The notes beneath the pieces were generated by a model. That model saw only the letters and a program-made list of their open reading frames with translations, did not search any database and had not been told where the DNA came from. A stretch of 64,000 bases of DNA. It comes from Neotamlana nanhaiensis (GTDB taxonomy: Bacteria; Bacteroidota; Bacteroidia; Flavobacteriales; Flavobacteriaceae). Within the stretch, counting starts at the first letter, position 1. Every line of letters starts with the position of its first letter. The stretch is taken from the NCBI RefSeq assembly GCF_000943555.1, contig NZ_JTDV01000005.1:186001-250000 (forward strand), given 5' to 3'. Shown one piece after another: positions 39,918 to 49,886 of this stretch. The translations under genes were made by a program, and so were the position numbers.

Positions 39918-41243
39918 TTATTTTACTTCATCGTAATGATCGTCCCATTCTTTTGGTTTAGGGTCGTGTAATTTATCTAAAGACTTTGCAACAAGCATCG
40001 ATACGGTAGCATCGCCAGTAACGTTTACAACCGTTCTGCACATATCCAGTGGTCTGTCTACCGCAAAAATAAGTGCTAAACCAATAGGTAACAATTCTGC
40101 TGGAAACCCAATAGATTCTAATACAATAACTAGCATAACCATACCTGCACTTGGTACCGCGGCACTACCAATTGAGGCTAATAAAGCCGTAGCTACAATT
40201 ACTAACTGATTACCAAACGTTAAACCTTCGGGCCAAATTACTTGCATAATAAATACGGCGGCAATGCCTTGGTATAAACTTGTACCATCCATATTTACCG
40301 TGGCACCAACAGGCAATACAAACCCAGATACTTCTTTATCGACACCTAAATGTTCTTCAACGCGTTCCATGGTTACAGGTAAAGTAGCGGCGCTACTACT
40401 GGTTGAAAAAGCCAATAATTGCGCAGGACTTAATTGCTTTATAAACCATAATGGTGATTTTTTTGTAAATACACTTACTAATAGCATGTAAAATCCAATC
40501 ATTACTATTAGTCCGCCAACAACACAAAGCGCGTAATACAATAGTTTTAATAGAATTTCGGTATCATCGAATGCAATTATAACGTTTGCCAACAACGCAA
40601 AAACGGCATAGGGCGCAAAAAGCATAATTAAATCGACCATTTTCATAACGACTTCGTTAAGCGAATCGAAGAAATCGATTAATGGTTTTGCCTTTTTCTC
40701 ACCAATTAATAACAAACAAATACCAACAAATAAAGCGAAAAAGATAACTTGAAGCATTGACGCCTCGGCAAACGATTGAAAAATATTACTCGGAAAAATA
40801 TCTACTAAAGCCTGTAAAGGTCCAGCATCTTTTTGCGCTGATGCTTTTACTAATTTATCGGTTACACCAGCATCATTTTCATATTTAAGTTTAATTTTTT
40901 CGATGGTATCTTGCGGCATACCATTTCCAGGTTTTACAACATTTACAATGCTTAAACCAATAATTATGGCAACTACCGTTGTGCCAATATAAATTCCTAT
41001 GGTGCGTAATCCCATAGATTTTATTTTAGAAATATCTTTTAAATCGGAAACTCCTTTTATAAGTGAAGCTAGAATTAAAGGAACAGCAATTAACTTTAAA
41101 AGATTTATAAATATTTTACCAAAAGGGGCTATCCAATCGCCTACAAACGATTTTCCACCATCGACCGTGTTCATTATAAAACCAAAAATGATTCCTAGAA
41201 CCATGCCTATTAAAATCTTCCAATGTAATGCTATTTTTTTCAT
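39918..41243 (-). CDS. Dicarboxylate/amino acid:cation symporter (DAACS family)
   Basis: A 441-residue inner-membrane carrier with about eight membrane helices and two re-entrant loops. The family signatures are visible: the serine-rich AFSTSSSAATLPVTM near 275-290 and the substrate-binding NMDGTSLYQGIAAVFI near 311-326, followed by a late AVDRPLDMCRT near 393. GltP/DctA-type proteins take up glutamate, aspartate or C4-dicarboxylates with Na+ or H+. The substrate cannot be resolved here. It is first in a two-gene unit with the sulfurtransferase. Confidence 0.93.
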   Translation of the reverse strand: MKKIALHWKILIGMVLGIIFGFIMNTVDGGKSFVGDWIAPFGKIFINLLKLIAVPLILASLIKGVSDLKDISKIKSMGLRTIGIYIGTTVVAIIIGLSIVNVVKPGNGMPQDTIEKIKLKYENDAGVTDKLVKASAQKDAGPLQALVDIFPSNIFQSFAEASMLQVIFFALFVGICLLLIGEKKAKPLIDFFDSLNEVVMKMVDLIMLFAPYAVFALLANVIIAFDDTEILLKLLYYALCVVGGLIVMIGFYMLLVSVFTKKSPLWFIKQLSPAQLLAFSTSSSAATLPVTMERVEEHLGVDKEVSGFVLPVGATVNMDGTSLYQGIAAVFIMQVIWPEGLTFGNQLVIVATALLASIGSAAVPSAGMVMLVIVLESIGFPAELLPIGLALIFAVDRPLDMCRTVVNVTGDATVSMLVAKSLDKLHDPKPKEWDDHYDEVK

Positions 41244-41370
41244 GTAGTTCGTTTTGAGTTATTCGCAAACAAGATAAGTATTTTTAGGCTTTGGTTGAAG
41301 AATTCGCAAAAATTTTAGCCCCGATTGAGACGGCATCCTTTTTAAAACTTTGATTAGTAAGTTATTATTT

Positions 41371-41412
41371 TAAAAACAAAAACAGGACAATTATTAAAAA
41401 ATCATCCTGTTT
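41371..41412 (-). terminator. Terminator downstream of aroC
   Basis: On the minus strand an 8-pair stem AAACAGGA/TCCTGTTT is followed by TTTTGTTTTTA. It starts about 48 bases past the aroC stop and before the symporter gene. Confidence 0.7.
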
Positions 41413-41459
41413 ATTATTAAAGGTTTTAAAAAGATATAGGCGAAAGCGGGAAACAGCTA

Positions 41460-42521
41460 CTAATTATGCATTTTATTTATTAAAAAATAATCGGCTAAAA
41501 CTAGTGCCGCCATGGCCTCAACAATAGGTACAGCGCGCGGTACAACACAGGGGTCGTGACGCCCTTTACCATGCATTTGCACTACTTTACCTTCTTTATC
41601 AATAGTTTCGTAAGCTTGAATTAATGTTGCAACGGGTTTAAAGGCTACGCTAAAATATATGTCCATACCATTGCTTATTCCTCCTTGAATGCCTCCCGAA
41701 AAGTTTGTTTTAGTACTTCCATCGGTATTAAAAGCATCGTTATGGTCGCTACCAAACATTGTACTGCCGTGAAAACCACTACCATACTCAAAACCTTTTA
41801 CAGCGTTAATAGATAGCATGGCTTTTCCTAATTCGGCATGTAATTTATCGAACACTGGTTCGCCTAAACCAACAGGAACATTTTTAATAACGCAGGTTAC
41901 AATACCACCTACGGTGTCGCCTTTACTACGCACTTCTTTAATAAAAGCTTCCATTTTAGTTGCTATTTCGGTATCTGGACAACGAACAATGTTAGACTCT
42001 ATATTGTTTAAATCAACTTCGGTATGTGGCTTATCTAGTTTTAAAGGGCCAACACCCGAAACATAAGCTTTAATTTCTATGCCTTTTAACACTTGTTTTG
42101 CAATGGCTCCAGCCACTACTCTACAAGCGGTTTCGCGAGCAGAACTGCGTCCGCCGCCACGATAATCTCTTAAACCATATTTTTTATCGTAAGTGTAGTC
42201 GGCGTGACTTGGCCTGTAACTATCTTTTATATGTGAGTAATCGTGCGATTTTTGGTTGGTATTTTCTATAACAAAACCAATTGGTGTACCGGTAGATTTA
42301 CCTTCAAAAATACCCGAATGAAATTTAACCGTATCTGGCTCTTTACGCTGGGTTACAATAGCCGACTGACCGGGTTTACGGCGGTTTAATTCGTTTTGTA
42401 TTGCATCTAAATCTAATTCAATTCCAGGAGGACAACCATCTATTACACCGCCCAATGCAGGCCCATGAGATTCGCCATAAGTTGTTAAATTAAATAGTTT
42501 TCCAAAAGAATTTCCAGCCAT
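41460..42521 (-). CDS. aroC: Chorismate synthase
   Basis: Converts EPSP to chorismate with reduced FMN, the last step of the shikimate pathway. The 353 residues have the normal size. Signatures are the N-terminal [16 protein letters not shown] near 17, the [12 protein letters not shown] motif near 122 and the [12 protein letters not shown] segment near 277. It has its own terminator and no obvious operon partner in the window. Confidence 0.97.
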   Translation of the reverse strand: MAGNSFGKLFNLTTYGESHGPALGGVIDGCPPGIELDLDAIQNELNRRKPGQSAIVTQRKEPDTVKFHSGIFEGKSTGTPIGFVIENTNQKSHDYSHIKDSYRPSHADYTYDKKYGLRDYRGGGRSSARETACRVVAGAIAKQVLKGIEIKAYVSGVGPLKLDKPHTEVDLNNIESNIVRCPDTEIATKMEAFIKEVRSKGDTVGGIVTCVIKNVPVGLGEPVFDKLHAELGKAMLSINAVKGFEYGSGFHGSTMFGSDHNDAFNTDGSTKTNFSGGIQGGISNGMDIYFSVAFKPVATLIQAYETIDKEGKVVQMHGKGRHDPCVVPRAVPIVEAMAALVLADYFLINKMHN

Positions 42522-42706
42522 AATAAAATTTTGACGCTAAAATAATTCTATTCTTAGAAATACTGAAATAAAATTGCATTTTGATGACATAAAATACCAT
42601 CTGGATAACTTTAACTTAACAATAAGCTGATATATAAATAATTATTACATAATGATTGAATAATATTAGAATGGGTAATTTGTTATGACCAATACCCTAT
42701 TTACAA

Positions 42707-43570
42707 TTGAAGATTAAAAGAAAAGTAGAAATTGCCGTTATCTCAGATGTTCACCTCGGCACTTATGGCTGTCACGCCAAACATTTATTAACTTATCTAA
42801 ATAGCATTGAGCCCAAAAAACTAATTTTAAATGGCGATATTATTGATATTTGGCAGTTTAGCAAGCGTTACTTCCCTAAATCGCACTTAAAAGTGATTAA
42901 AAAAATTATGGATTTTGCTTCTGATGGTGTTGACATAATTTACATTACAGGAAATCACGACGAAATGCTACGTAAATTTAGCGGTACTAACATTGGAAAA
43001 ATTTCGATTGTAGATAAGCTAGTTTTAAATTTAGACGGTAAGAAAGCATGGTTTTTTCATGGGGATGTATTCGATGTTTCGATACAAAACGCTAAATGGC
43101 TAGCTAAACTAGGTGGTTGGGGTTACGATTTACTTACGTTACTAAACCGTGGTGTAAATTGGTATTTAGAAAAACGGGGAAAAGAACGGTTTTCGCTTAG
43201 TAAAAAGGTTAAAAACGGCGTAAAAGGTGCCGTAAAATACATTAACGACTTTGAAAAAGTAATTGCCGAAATTGCTATTGAAAATGCTTACGATTACGTG
43301 GTTTGCGGACATATTCACCAGCCAAAACTTGAAAGAATTGAAACTAAAAATGGTACCACTACTTACTTAAATTCGGGAGATTGGGTTGAAAACTTTACTG
43401 CCTTAGAATATCAATTTAAGCGTTGGAAAATTTACAATTATAATAAAGATAAACTCGCGCCTTTTGTAGTTGAAGATGACGTAGAAAACATGGAAATTAA
43501 CGAACTTATTGCAGCCATAACTATTGTTGACAAAGAAAAAAAGAAGAAGAAAAAAAAGAAAAAGGATTAG
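42707..43570 (+). CDS. LpxH-like UDP-2,3-diacylglucosamine diphosphatase family metallophosphoesterase
   Basis: A 287-residue calcineurin-like phosphoesterase. Metal motifs are ISDVHLG (D14, H16), NGDIIDIW near 42, TGNHDE near 81, FHGD near 117 and CGHIHQP near 201. This matches the LpxH/LpxH2 group of lipid A synthesis; other phosphoesterases with the same fold cannot be excluded. TTG at 42707 is the start, since it preserves the first strand and no other start lies close. The C-terminus ends in about eleven lysines, a low-complexity tail that may bind membrane or nucleic acid. A weak hairpin overlaps the stop codon. Confidence 0.82.
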   Translation: MKIKRKVEIAVISDVHLGTYGCHAKHLLTYLNSIEPKKLILNGDIIDIWQFSKRYFPKSHLKVIKKIMDFASDGVDIIYITGNHDEMLRKFSGTNIGKISIVDKLVLNLDGKKAWFFHGDVFDVSIQNAKWLAKLGGWGYDLLTLLNRGVNWYLEKRGKERFSLSKKVKNGVKGAVKYINDFEKVIAEIAIENAYDYVVCGHIHQPKLERIETKNGTTTYLNSGDWVENFTALEYQFKRWKIYNYNKDKLAPFVVEDDVENMEINELIAAITIVDKEKKKKKKKKKD

Positions 43571-43690
43571 AGTTTACTCTAACTTCAATTTAAAAATTTA
43601 ATTACAAAAAATTCTTCGACTGCAATCAGAAAGACACTTTAAATGGTTATACTTTAAAACTGTAACTCCATACTCAATACTGACCATTGA

Positions 43691-43729
43691 GACTGCGACT
43701 GAATACTGCGACTGTGTACTGCGACTGCC
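43691..43729. repeat. 13-base tandem repeat, three units
   Basis: Three consecutive 13-base units share the core ACTGCGACTG (43691-43703, 43704-43716, 43717-43729). They abut the 3' end of the FAD/Fe-S dehydrogenase gene. Related CAGT-rich DNA lies near 34650. Confidence 0.7.
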
Positions 43730-43731
43730 CA

Positions 43732-46641
43732 CTAAACCAAAGCCTCCTTTAAAATACTAATTGGGTGTTTTGCAATTCTATTTGTTCCATCTTTAATTTG
43801 ATGCCTACAACTTGTTCCATTTGCCGATATTAAAACATCGTTTGCTGCATTGTTTACGGCTGGAAATAAAGTTTGACTGCCCACTGTCATACTAACTTCG
43901 TAATGTTCTTTTTCGTAGCCAAAACTACCTGCCATACCACAGCAGCCACTAGGTATAATGGTTACTTTATAATTTGCTGGCAAATTCAACACTGCAAAGC
44001 TCGATAATTGATTTGCCAATGCTTTTTGGTGACAATGCCCATGAAATTTCACGGTTTTAGCTTCGGTTGTAAATTGCTCGGTTTTTATGTTTCCGATTAA
44101 AATTTCTTGCTGAATAAATTCTTCGATTAACAACGTGTTTTTTGATATCGCTTCCGCGGAAGATTTATCGTCTGCCAATTTTAAATACTCATCTTTAAAG
44201 CTTAATATTGCTGAAGGTTCAATACCAATAAGCGGTGTTTCTTTTGATACTTTATCTTTAAATAAAGCGACATTTTTATTCGCAACAACTTTAGCTTGTT
44301 CTAGCAGTCCTTTTGATAAAAATGCTCGCCCAGATTCAGCATTATTTAAAATTTCAACCTTATAATTTAAAGAAGTTAATAACTGTATAGCATCTTGACC
44401 AATTTCGGAATCCAAATAATTGGTAAACTCATCGTTAAATAAATAGATTTTCTTTATATAACTTGCTTGATAATGCTCCTTTTTAAATGTTTTGTAATAA
44501 GACTTTAAACTTGTTTTAGAAACCAAAGGCAAACTACGTTGTGCGGCTACACCTGTAACACTTTTAATGATTGAAGCAGAAACGCCATTTGAAAATACCG
44601 CATTTGAAAGTCTTGGAAATTTACTAGCCATACCATTTAGCTTATTATTGTAAGCAAATAATTTAGTTCGTAAACTCGTACCATTAGCCTTTTGGTATTG
44701 GTATTGAAATTCAGCTTTTAAACTAGCCACATCTACACTACTTGGGCATTCGCTAGCGCAAGCTTTACAACTTAAGCATAAACTAAAAACGGCTTTAAGT
44801 TCGGTGTTATTAAACTTGTTTTCTTGGTTAGAGTTAGTTAAAAACTCACGTAATGCATTTGCTCTGGCTCGTGTGGTATCTTTTTCATTTTTTGTAGCTC
44901 TGTAACTAGGGCACATAACACCCCCAAACTCTGGCGCTTTTCGGCAATCACCCGAACCGTTACATTTTTCGGTTTCTCGTAAGATGCCTTGCGACTTCGA
45001 AAAGTCTAAAAACGTTTCAATATTAGGTTCTTCCCTATCGGCTACATAACGCAAATTTTCATCGATTGGTAAGGCATCAATTATTTTACCAGGATTAAAA
45101 ATATTATCAGCATCAAAAACGTGTTTTATACGCTTTAAAAGTTCATAATTAGCATCACCTAACATCAACTTTATAAATCCCGAACGCACAATACCATCAC
45201 CATGTTCACCACTCATTGAGCCATTATAGGTTTTAACTAAATGCGCCACATCGGTTGTTATTTGCTTAAATAAAGCAATATCGCCCGACTTTTTTAAATT
45301 TAAAACAGGACGCAAATGTAACTCACCAGCACCTGCATGAGCATAATAAATAGCTTCTTGTTTATATCGCTGCATAAGTTTACCAAAATCGGCAATATAA
45401 TTGGCTAAATCTGGTAATGCTACAGCAGTATCCTCTATACAAGCGGCCGATTTTTTATCGCCTATAATGTTTCCTAAAAGTCCTAAACCTGCACTTCTTA
45501 AATGGTTAGCTTTATTAATATTTGGTCCAACTAAGGTTGGAAACGCATAACTTAAACCAGAATTTTTAATCGCATTTATTAGTTTTTCTGCATTGGCTTC
45601 CGCTTCTTTAATAGTGTTTGCGCGGACTTCGCACATTAAAATTGCTTTAGGATCGCCTTCAATAAAATACCGATTTTCTTGCTGTGTTTTGTTGTGTTTT
45701 GTACAATCTAAAATGGTTTTATCCATCATTTCACAAGTGTACAAATTGTGTTGCATAACCATTTCAACGGCATTTAGGCAGTTTTCAATACTACTAAAAT
45801 GCGCTGCTACCATAATGGCTTGCTCTGGTGGCAATTTATCTAACTTCACCGTAATTTGTGTGGTAAATGCCAAAGTACCTTCGCTACCACACAGCAATTT
45901 GCAAAAGTTAAATTTTTGTGTTGAAGTATTAAACACTTCCGATTGTAACAACTCATCAACTGCATAACCCGTATTTCTACGGTGAATTTCTGGCTTAGGA
46001 AAGTTTTCTGTTATTTGCTTTTGTATGGACTCATCTTTTAATTCCGCATAAATATTACGGTAAACATCACCTTCAAGCGTTTTTAACTTCAACTTTTCTT
46101 GAAATTCATCCTTTGTTAATTCTCCAAAAACAACCTCACTACCATCACTTAATATGGTATGCATTTCTATAACCTTGTCGCGTGTAACACCATATTGAAT
46201 TGAGGTTGTACCAGAAGAATTATTACCAACCATACCTCCAATCATACAACGATTTGATGTTGATGTATTAGGACCAAAAAACAAACCTAAATGCTTTACT
46301 TTGTTATTTAAAGCATCTCGAACTACACCCGGTTGTAAGGTAACTGTTTGGGCTTTGGTGTCAATATCAATAATTTCAGTAAAATATTTAGAGACATCAA
46401 CTACAATACCATTTCCAACGCATTGTCCAGCCAAAGATGTTCCCGCCGTTCGAGGAATTAACGATGTTTTATGCTGTTTGGCATAGGTTATTAATGCTTT
46501 AATATCAGCTTTGTTTTTAGGATATGCTACTGCTTTTGGTAACATCCTATACACTGACGCATCGGTAGCATAAATAGATTTTATAAGATTATCGAAATAT
46601 AATTCGCCTGATAAAGTTGATTTTAAAGATATTAAAGACAT
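43732..46641 (-). CDS. FAD- and Fe-S-binding dehydrogenase (YdiJ/D-lactate dehydrogenase-like)
   Basis: A 969-residue fusion. The N-terminal FAD-binding PCMH domain (residues about 35-260) includes PRTAGTSLAGQCVG near 58 and GGMVGNNSSGT near 130. The FAD-linked oxidase C-terminal domain, with YYAHAGAGELHLRP near 424 and GEHGDGIVRS near 465, follows. Then two ferredoxin-like clusters appear: C-x5-C and CLSCKACASECPS near 622-634. A cysteine-rich CCG-type domain ends the chain, with HGHCHQKAL and SGCCGMAGSFG. Such proteins oxidise 2-hydroxyacids, for instance D-lactate or D-2-hydroxyglutarate, to the quinone pool; the substrate cannot be decided. Confidence 0.92.
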   Translation of the reverse strand: MSLISLKSTLSGELYFDNLIKSIYATDASVYRMLPKAVAYPKNKADIKALITYAKQHKTSLIPRTAGTSLAGQCVGNGIVVDVSKYFTEIIDIDTKAQTVTLQPGVVRDALNNKVKHLGLFFGPNTSTSNRCMIGGMVGNNSSGTTSIQYGVTRDKVIEMHTILSDGSEVVFGELTKDEFQEKLKLKTLEGDVYRNIYAELKDESIQKQITENFPKPEIHRRNTGYAVDELLQSEVFNTSTQKFNFCKLLCGSEGTLAFTTQITVKLDKLPPEQAIMVAAHFSSIENCLNAVEMVMQHNLYTCEMMDKTILDCTKHNKTQQENRYFIEGDPKAILMCEVRANTIKEAEANAEKLINAIKNSGLSYAFPTLVGPNINKANHLRSAGLGLLGNIIGDKKSAACIEDTAVALPDLANYIADFGKLMQRYKQEAIYYAHAGAGELHLRPVLNLKKSGDIALFKQITTDVAHLVKTYNGSMSGEHGDGIVRSGFIKLMLGDANYELLKRIKHVFDADNIFNPGKIIDALPIDENLRYVADREEPNIETFLDFSKSQGILRETEKCNGSGDCRKAPEFGGVMCPSYRATKNEKDTTRARANALREFLTNSNQENKFNNTELKAVFSLCLSCKACASECPSSVDVASLKAEFQYQYQKANGTSLRTKLFAYNNKLNGMASKFPRLSNAVFSNGVSASIIKSVTGVAAQRSLPLVSKTSLKSYYKTFKKEHYQASYIKKIYLFNDEFTNYLDSEIGQDAIQLLTSLNYKVEILNNAESGRAFLSKGLLEQAKVVANKNVALFKDKVSKETPLIGIEPSAILSFKDEYLKLADDKSSAEAISKNTLLIEEFIQQEILIGNIKTEQFTTEAKTVKFHGHCHQKALANQLSSFAVLNLPANYKVTIIPSGCCGMAGSFGYEKEHYEVSMTVGSQTLFPAVNNAANDVLISANGTSCRHQIKDGTNRIAKHPISILKEALV

Positions 46642-46778
46642 GGTAAAAATTTATGTGCCAAAGGGCTAAATATAAACACATTTTTGACGTTATTTTTGTA
46701 AAATCAAACTTTAAAATATCCTTAACATCCATTTTGATTAGTTTTTCGTACTATTCATTAAACAAAAAAATTCAACTT

Positions 46779-47273
46779 ATGAAGAAATTATTTTTATTAT
46801 CATTAACTATTTTAGGTTTTGCCTTTACTACAAGCGCTCAAAACATTTCAGAAAACGCTATTGGTTTACGCTTAGGCGGAAGTGATGGCTTAGGACCTGA
46901 AGTTTCGTACCAACGTGCCATAACCAATAACAATCGTGCAGAATTTGATTTAGGCTGGCGAAGTGCAAGAGATTTTGATGGTTTTAAACTAACTGGTTTG
47001 TACCAATGGGTATGGTTGCTTGATGGCGATTTTAACTGGTACGCTGGTGTTGGTGGCGGTTTAGCATCGTATGATTATAATAACAACGCTTTTGGGTATG
47101 ACAATGACGATACTTTTGTTTTCGCTGCCGGTAATATTGGTGTTGAATATTCATTTGATTTTCCGTTACAACTATCGTTAGATTTTAGACCAGAAATTGG
47201 TTTTGGCGAAGATTATTATGATAACAATGATGTTGATTTTGATGTGGCTCTCGGAGTACGCTATCAATTCTAA
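46779..47273 (+). CDS. Small outer-membrane beta-barrel protein
   Basis: ATG at 46779 gives 164 residues with a signal peptide ending TTSAQN. An upstream in-frame extension to 46653 puts 42 extra residues ahead of the signal peptide and is rejected. The mature part has alternating hydrophobic strands (YQWVWLLDG, NIGVEYSFD, LSLDFRPEIG) and ends VALGVRYQF, with terminal phenylalanine as in outer-membrane barrels assembled by BamA. It resembles the eight-stranded barrel type. Cargo or role unknown. A clear terminator follows. Confidence 0.85.
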   Translation: MKKLFLLSLTILGFAFTTSAQNISENAIGLRLGGSDGLGPEVSYQRAITNNNRAEFDLGWRSARDFDGFKLTGLYQWVWLLDGDFNWYAGVGGGLASYDYNNNAFGYDNDDTFVFAAGNIGVEYSFDFPLQLSLDFRPEIGFGEDYYDNNDVDFDVALGVRYQF

Positions 47274-47294
47274 CCAAAACGCTAAATAAAACTT

Positions 47295-47326
47295 AAAGAG
47301 CACTCAATTTTGGGTGCTTTTTTAAT
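47295..47326 (+). terminator. Rho-independent terminator of the barrel gene
   Basis: The stem AGCACTC pairs with GGGTGCT (one G-U) around AATTTT and is followed by TTTTTAATTT, 22 bases past the stop. Confidence 0.85.
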
Positions 47327-47346
47327 TTATTGTTATATTAAAATGA

Positions 47347-47982
47347 ATGAAAATGAAATTAGTAATAGCAACCTTATTATTTGTTATAACAATATTGGGA
47401 GCAAACATAAAATCATCTATGACTACACAAAAGATAATTCCTAAAAGTATTAAAAATGAAGTTGAAACAGCCTTATCTTATTTTCCAGAACTAAAAAATA
47501 CTTCTATAGAATTTAAGTTTAAAAAAAACATAAAAAAATCTACAATGCAGGCGCAGCCAAAATTGAGTAGTTTTTTTAAGGGCAAAAAAAATAGAAGTTA
47601 TATTATTTTAATAAGTGAAACATTTAAAATATCCGACAAAAAGTTCTTGACCGAAAACATTCCTTCAGATATTTTAATTGGTTGGATTGGACATGAACTA
47701 GGACATATAAAAGATTACCAAAACCGAAGTACTTTAAACCTTATTGGTTTTGGTTTTAGTTATTTATTTTCTGAAAACCACATTATTGAAGCCGAACGTG
47801 CTGCAGATACTTATGCGGTAAAACATGGCATGGGCAATTATATTTTAAAAACTAAAAATTTTATATTAAACCACGCCGATATTAATCCTTCGTACGTAAT
47901 GCGTATTAAAAAATACTACTTATCTCCCGAAGAAATTATGGAACTGGTTAATGCAAACAATGCGAAACCACAACTTAATTAA
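47347..47982 (+). CDS. Putative M48-like metallopeptidase
   Basis: A 211-residue protein with an N-terminal hydrophobic signal or anchor (residues 4-20). The zinc-peptidase motif HELGH gives H116, E117 and H120, and EAERAADTYAV near 149-159 supplies a later glutamate and aspartate, resembling M48 or related gluzincins. The C-terminus is helical. Family and substrate are uncertain. The four last bases overlap the convergent GH3-family gene. It has no clear operon partner; a terminator precedes it. Confidence 0.72.
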   Translation: MKMKLVIATLLFVITILGANIKSSMTTQKIIPKSIKNEVETALSYFPELKNTSIEFKFKKNIKKSTMQAQPKLSSFFKGKKNRSYIILISETFKISDKKFLTENIPSDILIGWIGHELGHIKDYQNRSTLNLIGFGFSYLFSENHIIEAERAADTYAVKHGMGNYILKTKNFILNHADINPSYVMRIKKYYLSPEEIMELVNANNAKPQLN

Positions 47983-49505
47983 CACGCTGCTACAAAGGCC
48001 TCCCAAGCTTCAAATTTATCTTCTGCCATAACACGTTCCATTTTTACTTGTCCGCCTTTTTTCTTGTTTTCCGCATTCCAATCGTGAAATACTTCAGGGG
48101 CTACACATTTAACTTTTACGCCTTTTAACGCTTTGCTTCGGGCAACTTTATAATTTTTGTTTGCTTCTATCAATAAATCATCAAGAGCGTTTGCTACATT
48201 AGTCTCATCTAAATTTTCATCTGCTGCTCCTAGATACCAAAAATGGTAAAACTCGCCATCTTCTCCTCGTTTAGCACAAATGGTATATTCGGTAATTTTT
48301 GTTGAAAATTGCTCTTCTAACCCCTTCATTGCAGCATCCATTTTATTTACAGAAAGCTGTGATCCAACAGTATTTAAAAAAAATTTTGTTCTTCCTGTTA
48401 TTTTTATTTCGGCACGTTCAATGTTAGTAAATTCAATAGTATCACCAATTAAATAGCGCCACGCACCACTAACAGCACTAATTATTAAAACATAATCTTG
48501 CTCTAGCTCAACATTTTGTAAACTAACAACAGGAGCTTCTTGTTTTAAAGATCCATCTGGATTAATATATTCTGGCTTAAACGGAACAAACTCAAAGTAA
48601 ATGCCATGTTCTGTATTTAATTGCATCGCATCAGTTTCTGGTCTTATTTGAGTTGCCATATACCCTTCGGAAGCTAAATACGTATCAATAACCGTAACAG
48701 GTTTTCCCATTAAAGCATGAAAACTTTTTTCATAAGGTCCAAATGCAACGCCTCCAGAAGTGTACACTTTTAAGTTTGGCCAAATGTCGTGAATAGTATC
48801 TAAATTATGATAATCGATTACCTTTTGAAGCATTAATTCAATCCAAGACGGAATACCGCTTAATGCGCCAATATCCCACTTTTTAGCATTTTCGGCTATC
48901 CGCTGTACACGGGCATCCCAATCGTCAATTTTTGCAATGGCTTCTCCTGGTTTATAATAACTTTTAAACCAAAACGGAATATTACTCGCGCTAATACCAC
49001 TAATTTCGCCTTCAAGAAACTCGTTGTTCTCTTCTAAATCGGTAGAGCTACCAAGCATCATAATTTCTTTTTCAAAAAAATCGGCTGGAAAATCAAAGTT
49101 TTTTAAAGCTAATACCTGCTTTATTCCCGATTTTCTAATGGCTTCGACCATATCGTCTGTTACTGGAATACGTTTACTTGTTTTACCAGTCGTACCCGAA
49201 CTTAAAGCAAAATACGATAAATCTCCTGGCCAAGTCACATTGGTTTCTCCTTCGTGTAATTTATGCCACCAGGCATCATTTATTCGGTTATAATCAAAAT
49301 ATGGTACGGCTTTAGCAAAAGCTTTTTCTATATTATCAGACTTTAAAATAGACTCAAAATTGTAATGCTCTCCAAATTGTGTGTGCTTTGCTTTGTTTAA
49401 TAAATCTTTTAAAACGTTATGTTGTGCTTCAACATGGTTAACCTCTGAAGTAAAAACACCTTGTAAATCTATAATGCCTTTAATAATATTACCTAATATC
49501 GCCAT
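47979..49505 (-). CDS. GH3-family acyl-acid-amido synthetase-like protein
   Basis: A 508-residue ANL-superfamily enzyme of the GH3 auxin-responsive type. The phosphate-binding loop is LSSGTTGKTSKRIP near 105, followed by the YLASEGYMATQ segment near 285 where adenylate contacts lie, and SGAWRYLIGDTIEFT near 345. The C-terminal small domain has ITGRTKFFL near 371 and carries the hinge. Plant GH3 enzymes conjugate amino acids to jasmonate or auxin; the bacterial substrate is unknown. It lies alone on its strand with a small membrane protein gene upstream. Confidence 0.92.
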   Translation of the reverse strand: MAILGNIIKGIIDLQGVFTSEVNHVEAQHNVLKDLLNKAKHTQFGEHYNFESILKSDNIEKAFAKAVPYFDYNRINDAWWHKLHEGETNVTWPGDLSYFALSSGTTGKTSKRIPVTDDMVEAIRKSGIKQVLALKNFDFPADFFEKEIMMLGSSTDLEENNEFLEGEISGISASNIPFWFKSYYKPGEAIAKIDDWDARVQRIAENAKKWDIGALSGIPSWIELMLQKVIDYHNLDTIHDIWPNLKVYTSGGVAFGPYEKSFHALMGKPVTVIDTYLASEGYMATQIRPETDAMQLNTEHGIYFEFVPFKPEYINPDGSLKQEAPVVSLQNVELEQDYVLIISAVSGAWRYLIGDTIEFTNIERAEIKITGRTKFFLNTVGSQLSVNKMDAAMKGLEEQFSTKITEYTICAKRGEDGEFYHFWYLGAADENLDETNVANALDDLLIEANKNYKVARSKALKGVKVKCVAPEVFHDWNAENKKKGGQVKMERVMAEDKFEAWEAFVAAC

Positions 49506-49573
49506 ACTTGTTTTTTTTCAAAATTTAAAGAAAACAGCAAGGACTCTTAGTTTAAGAAATGTTAAAAAAGTTT

Positions 49574-49837
49574 TTATTTTTTGTTAAACACATAAGTATA
49601 AAACCACATAATTGTGAAGGTTGGAATGATATCGAAACCAGGCAAAGCTTCTTCTATTACCGATACAACTCCGGCGATTTTACCAGGTTTACCTTTGTAA
49701 AGTTTCATCATTAACCAACCAGAAAATGGTGCCCAAACCACATCGGTAAATTCTCCCACAACAGGAATTACAAATGATACGTAACCAAGTGCATCTAAAA
49801 ATATAGAGAGTAGTAATTTTTTGTGCTTTTCATTCAT
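49574..49837 (-). CDS. Small conserved-looking membrane protein (87 aa)
   Basis: An 87-residue protein with two or three hydrophobic helices (about residues 8-27, 35-45, 65-82) and the sequence VVGEFTDVVWAPFSGW near 26. The acidic/aromatic loop, short basic segment and second helix are the pattern of small flavobacterial membrane proteins of unknown role. No domain name is justified. It lies between folE and the GH3-family gene on the same strand. Confidence 0.72.
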   Translation of the reverse strand: MNEKHKKLLLSIFLDALGYVSFVIPVVGEFTDVVWAPFSGWLMMKLYKGKPGKIAGVVSVIEEALPGFDIIPTFTIMWFYTYVFNKK

Positions 49838-49886
49838 ATAGTAATATTTTAATTTACTATAAACAAGAAACGTACCGTTTTTAAAA

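Noticed and set aside
43566-43582. Hairpin TTAGAGT/ACTCTAA as terminator of the LpxH-like gene
   Set aside because: It overlaps the stop codon, has a two-base loop and no adjacent T run, so it is too weak to list.
46653-46778. Longer N-terminus of the beta-barrel protein
   Set aside because: The extension would place 42 polar and mixed residues before a normal signal peptide, so ATG 46779 is preferred.
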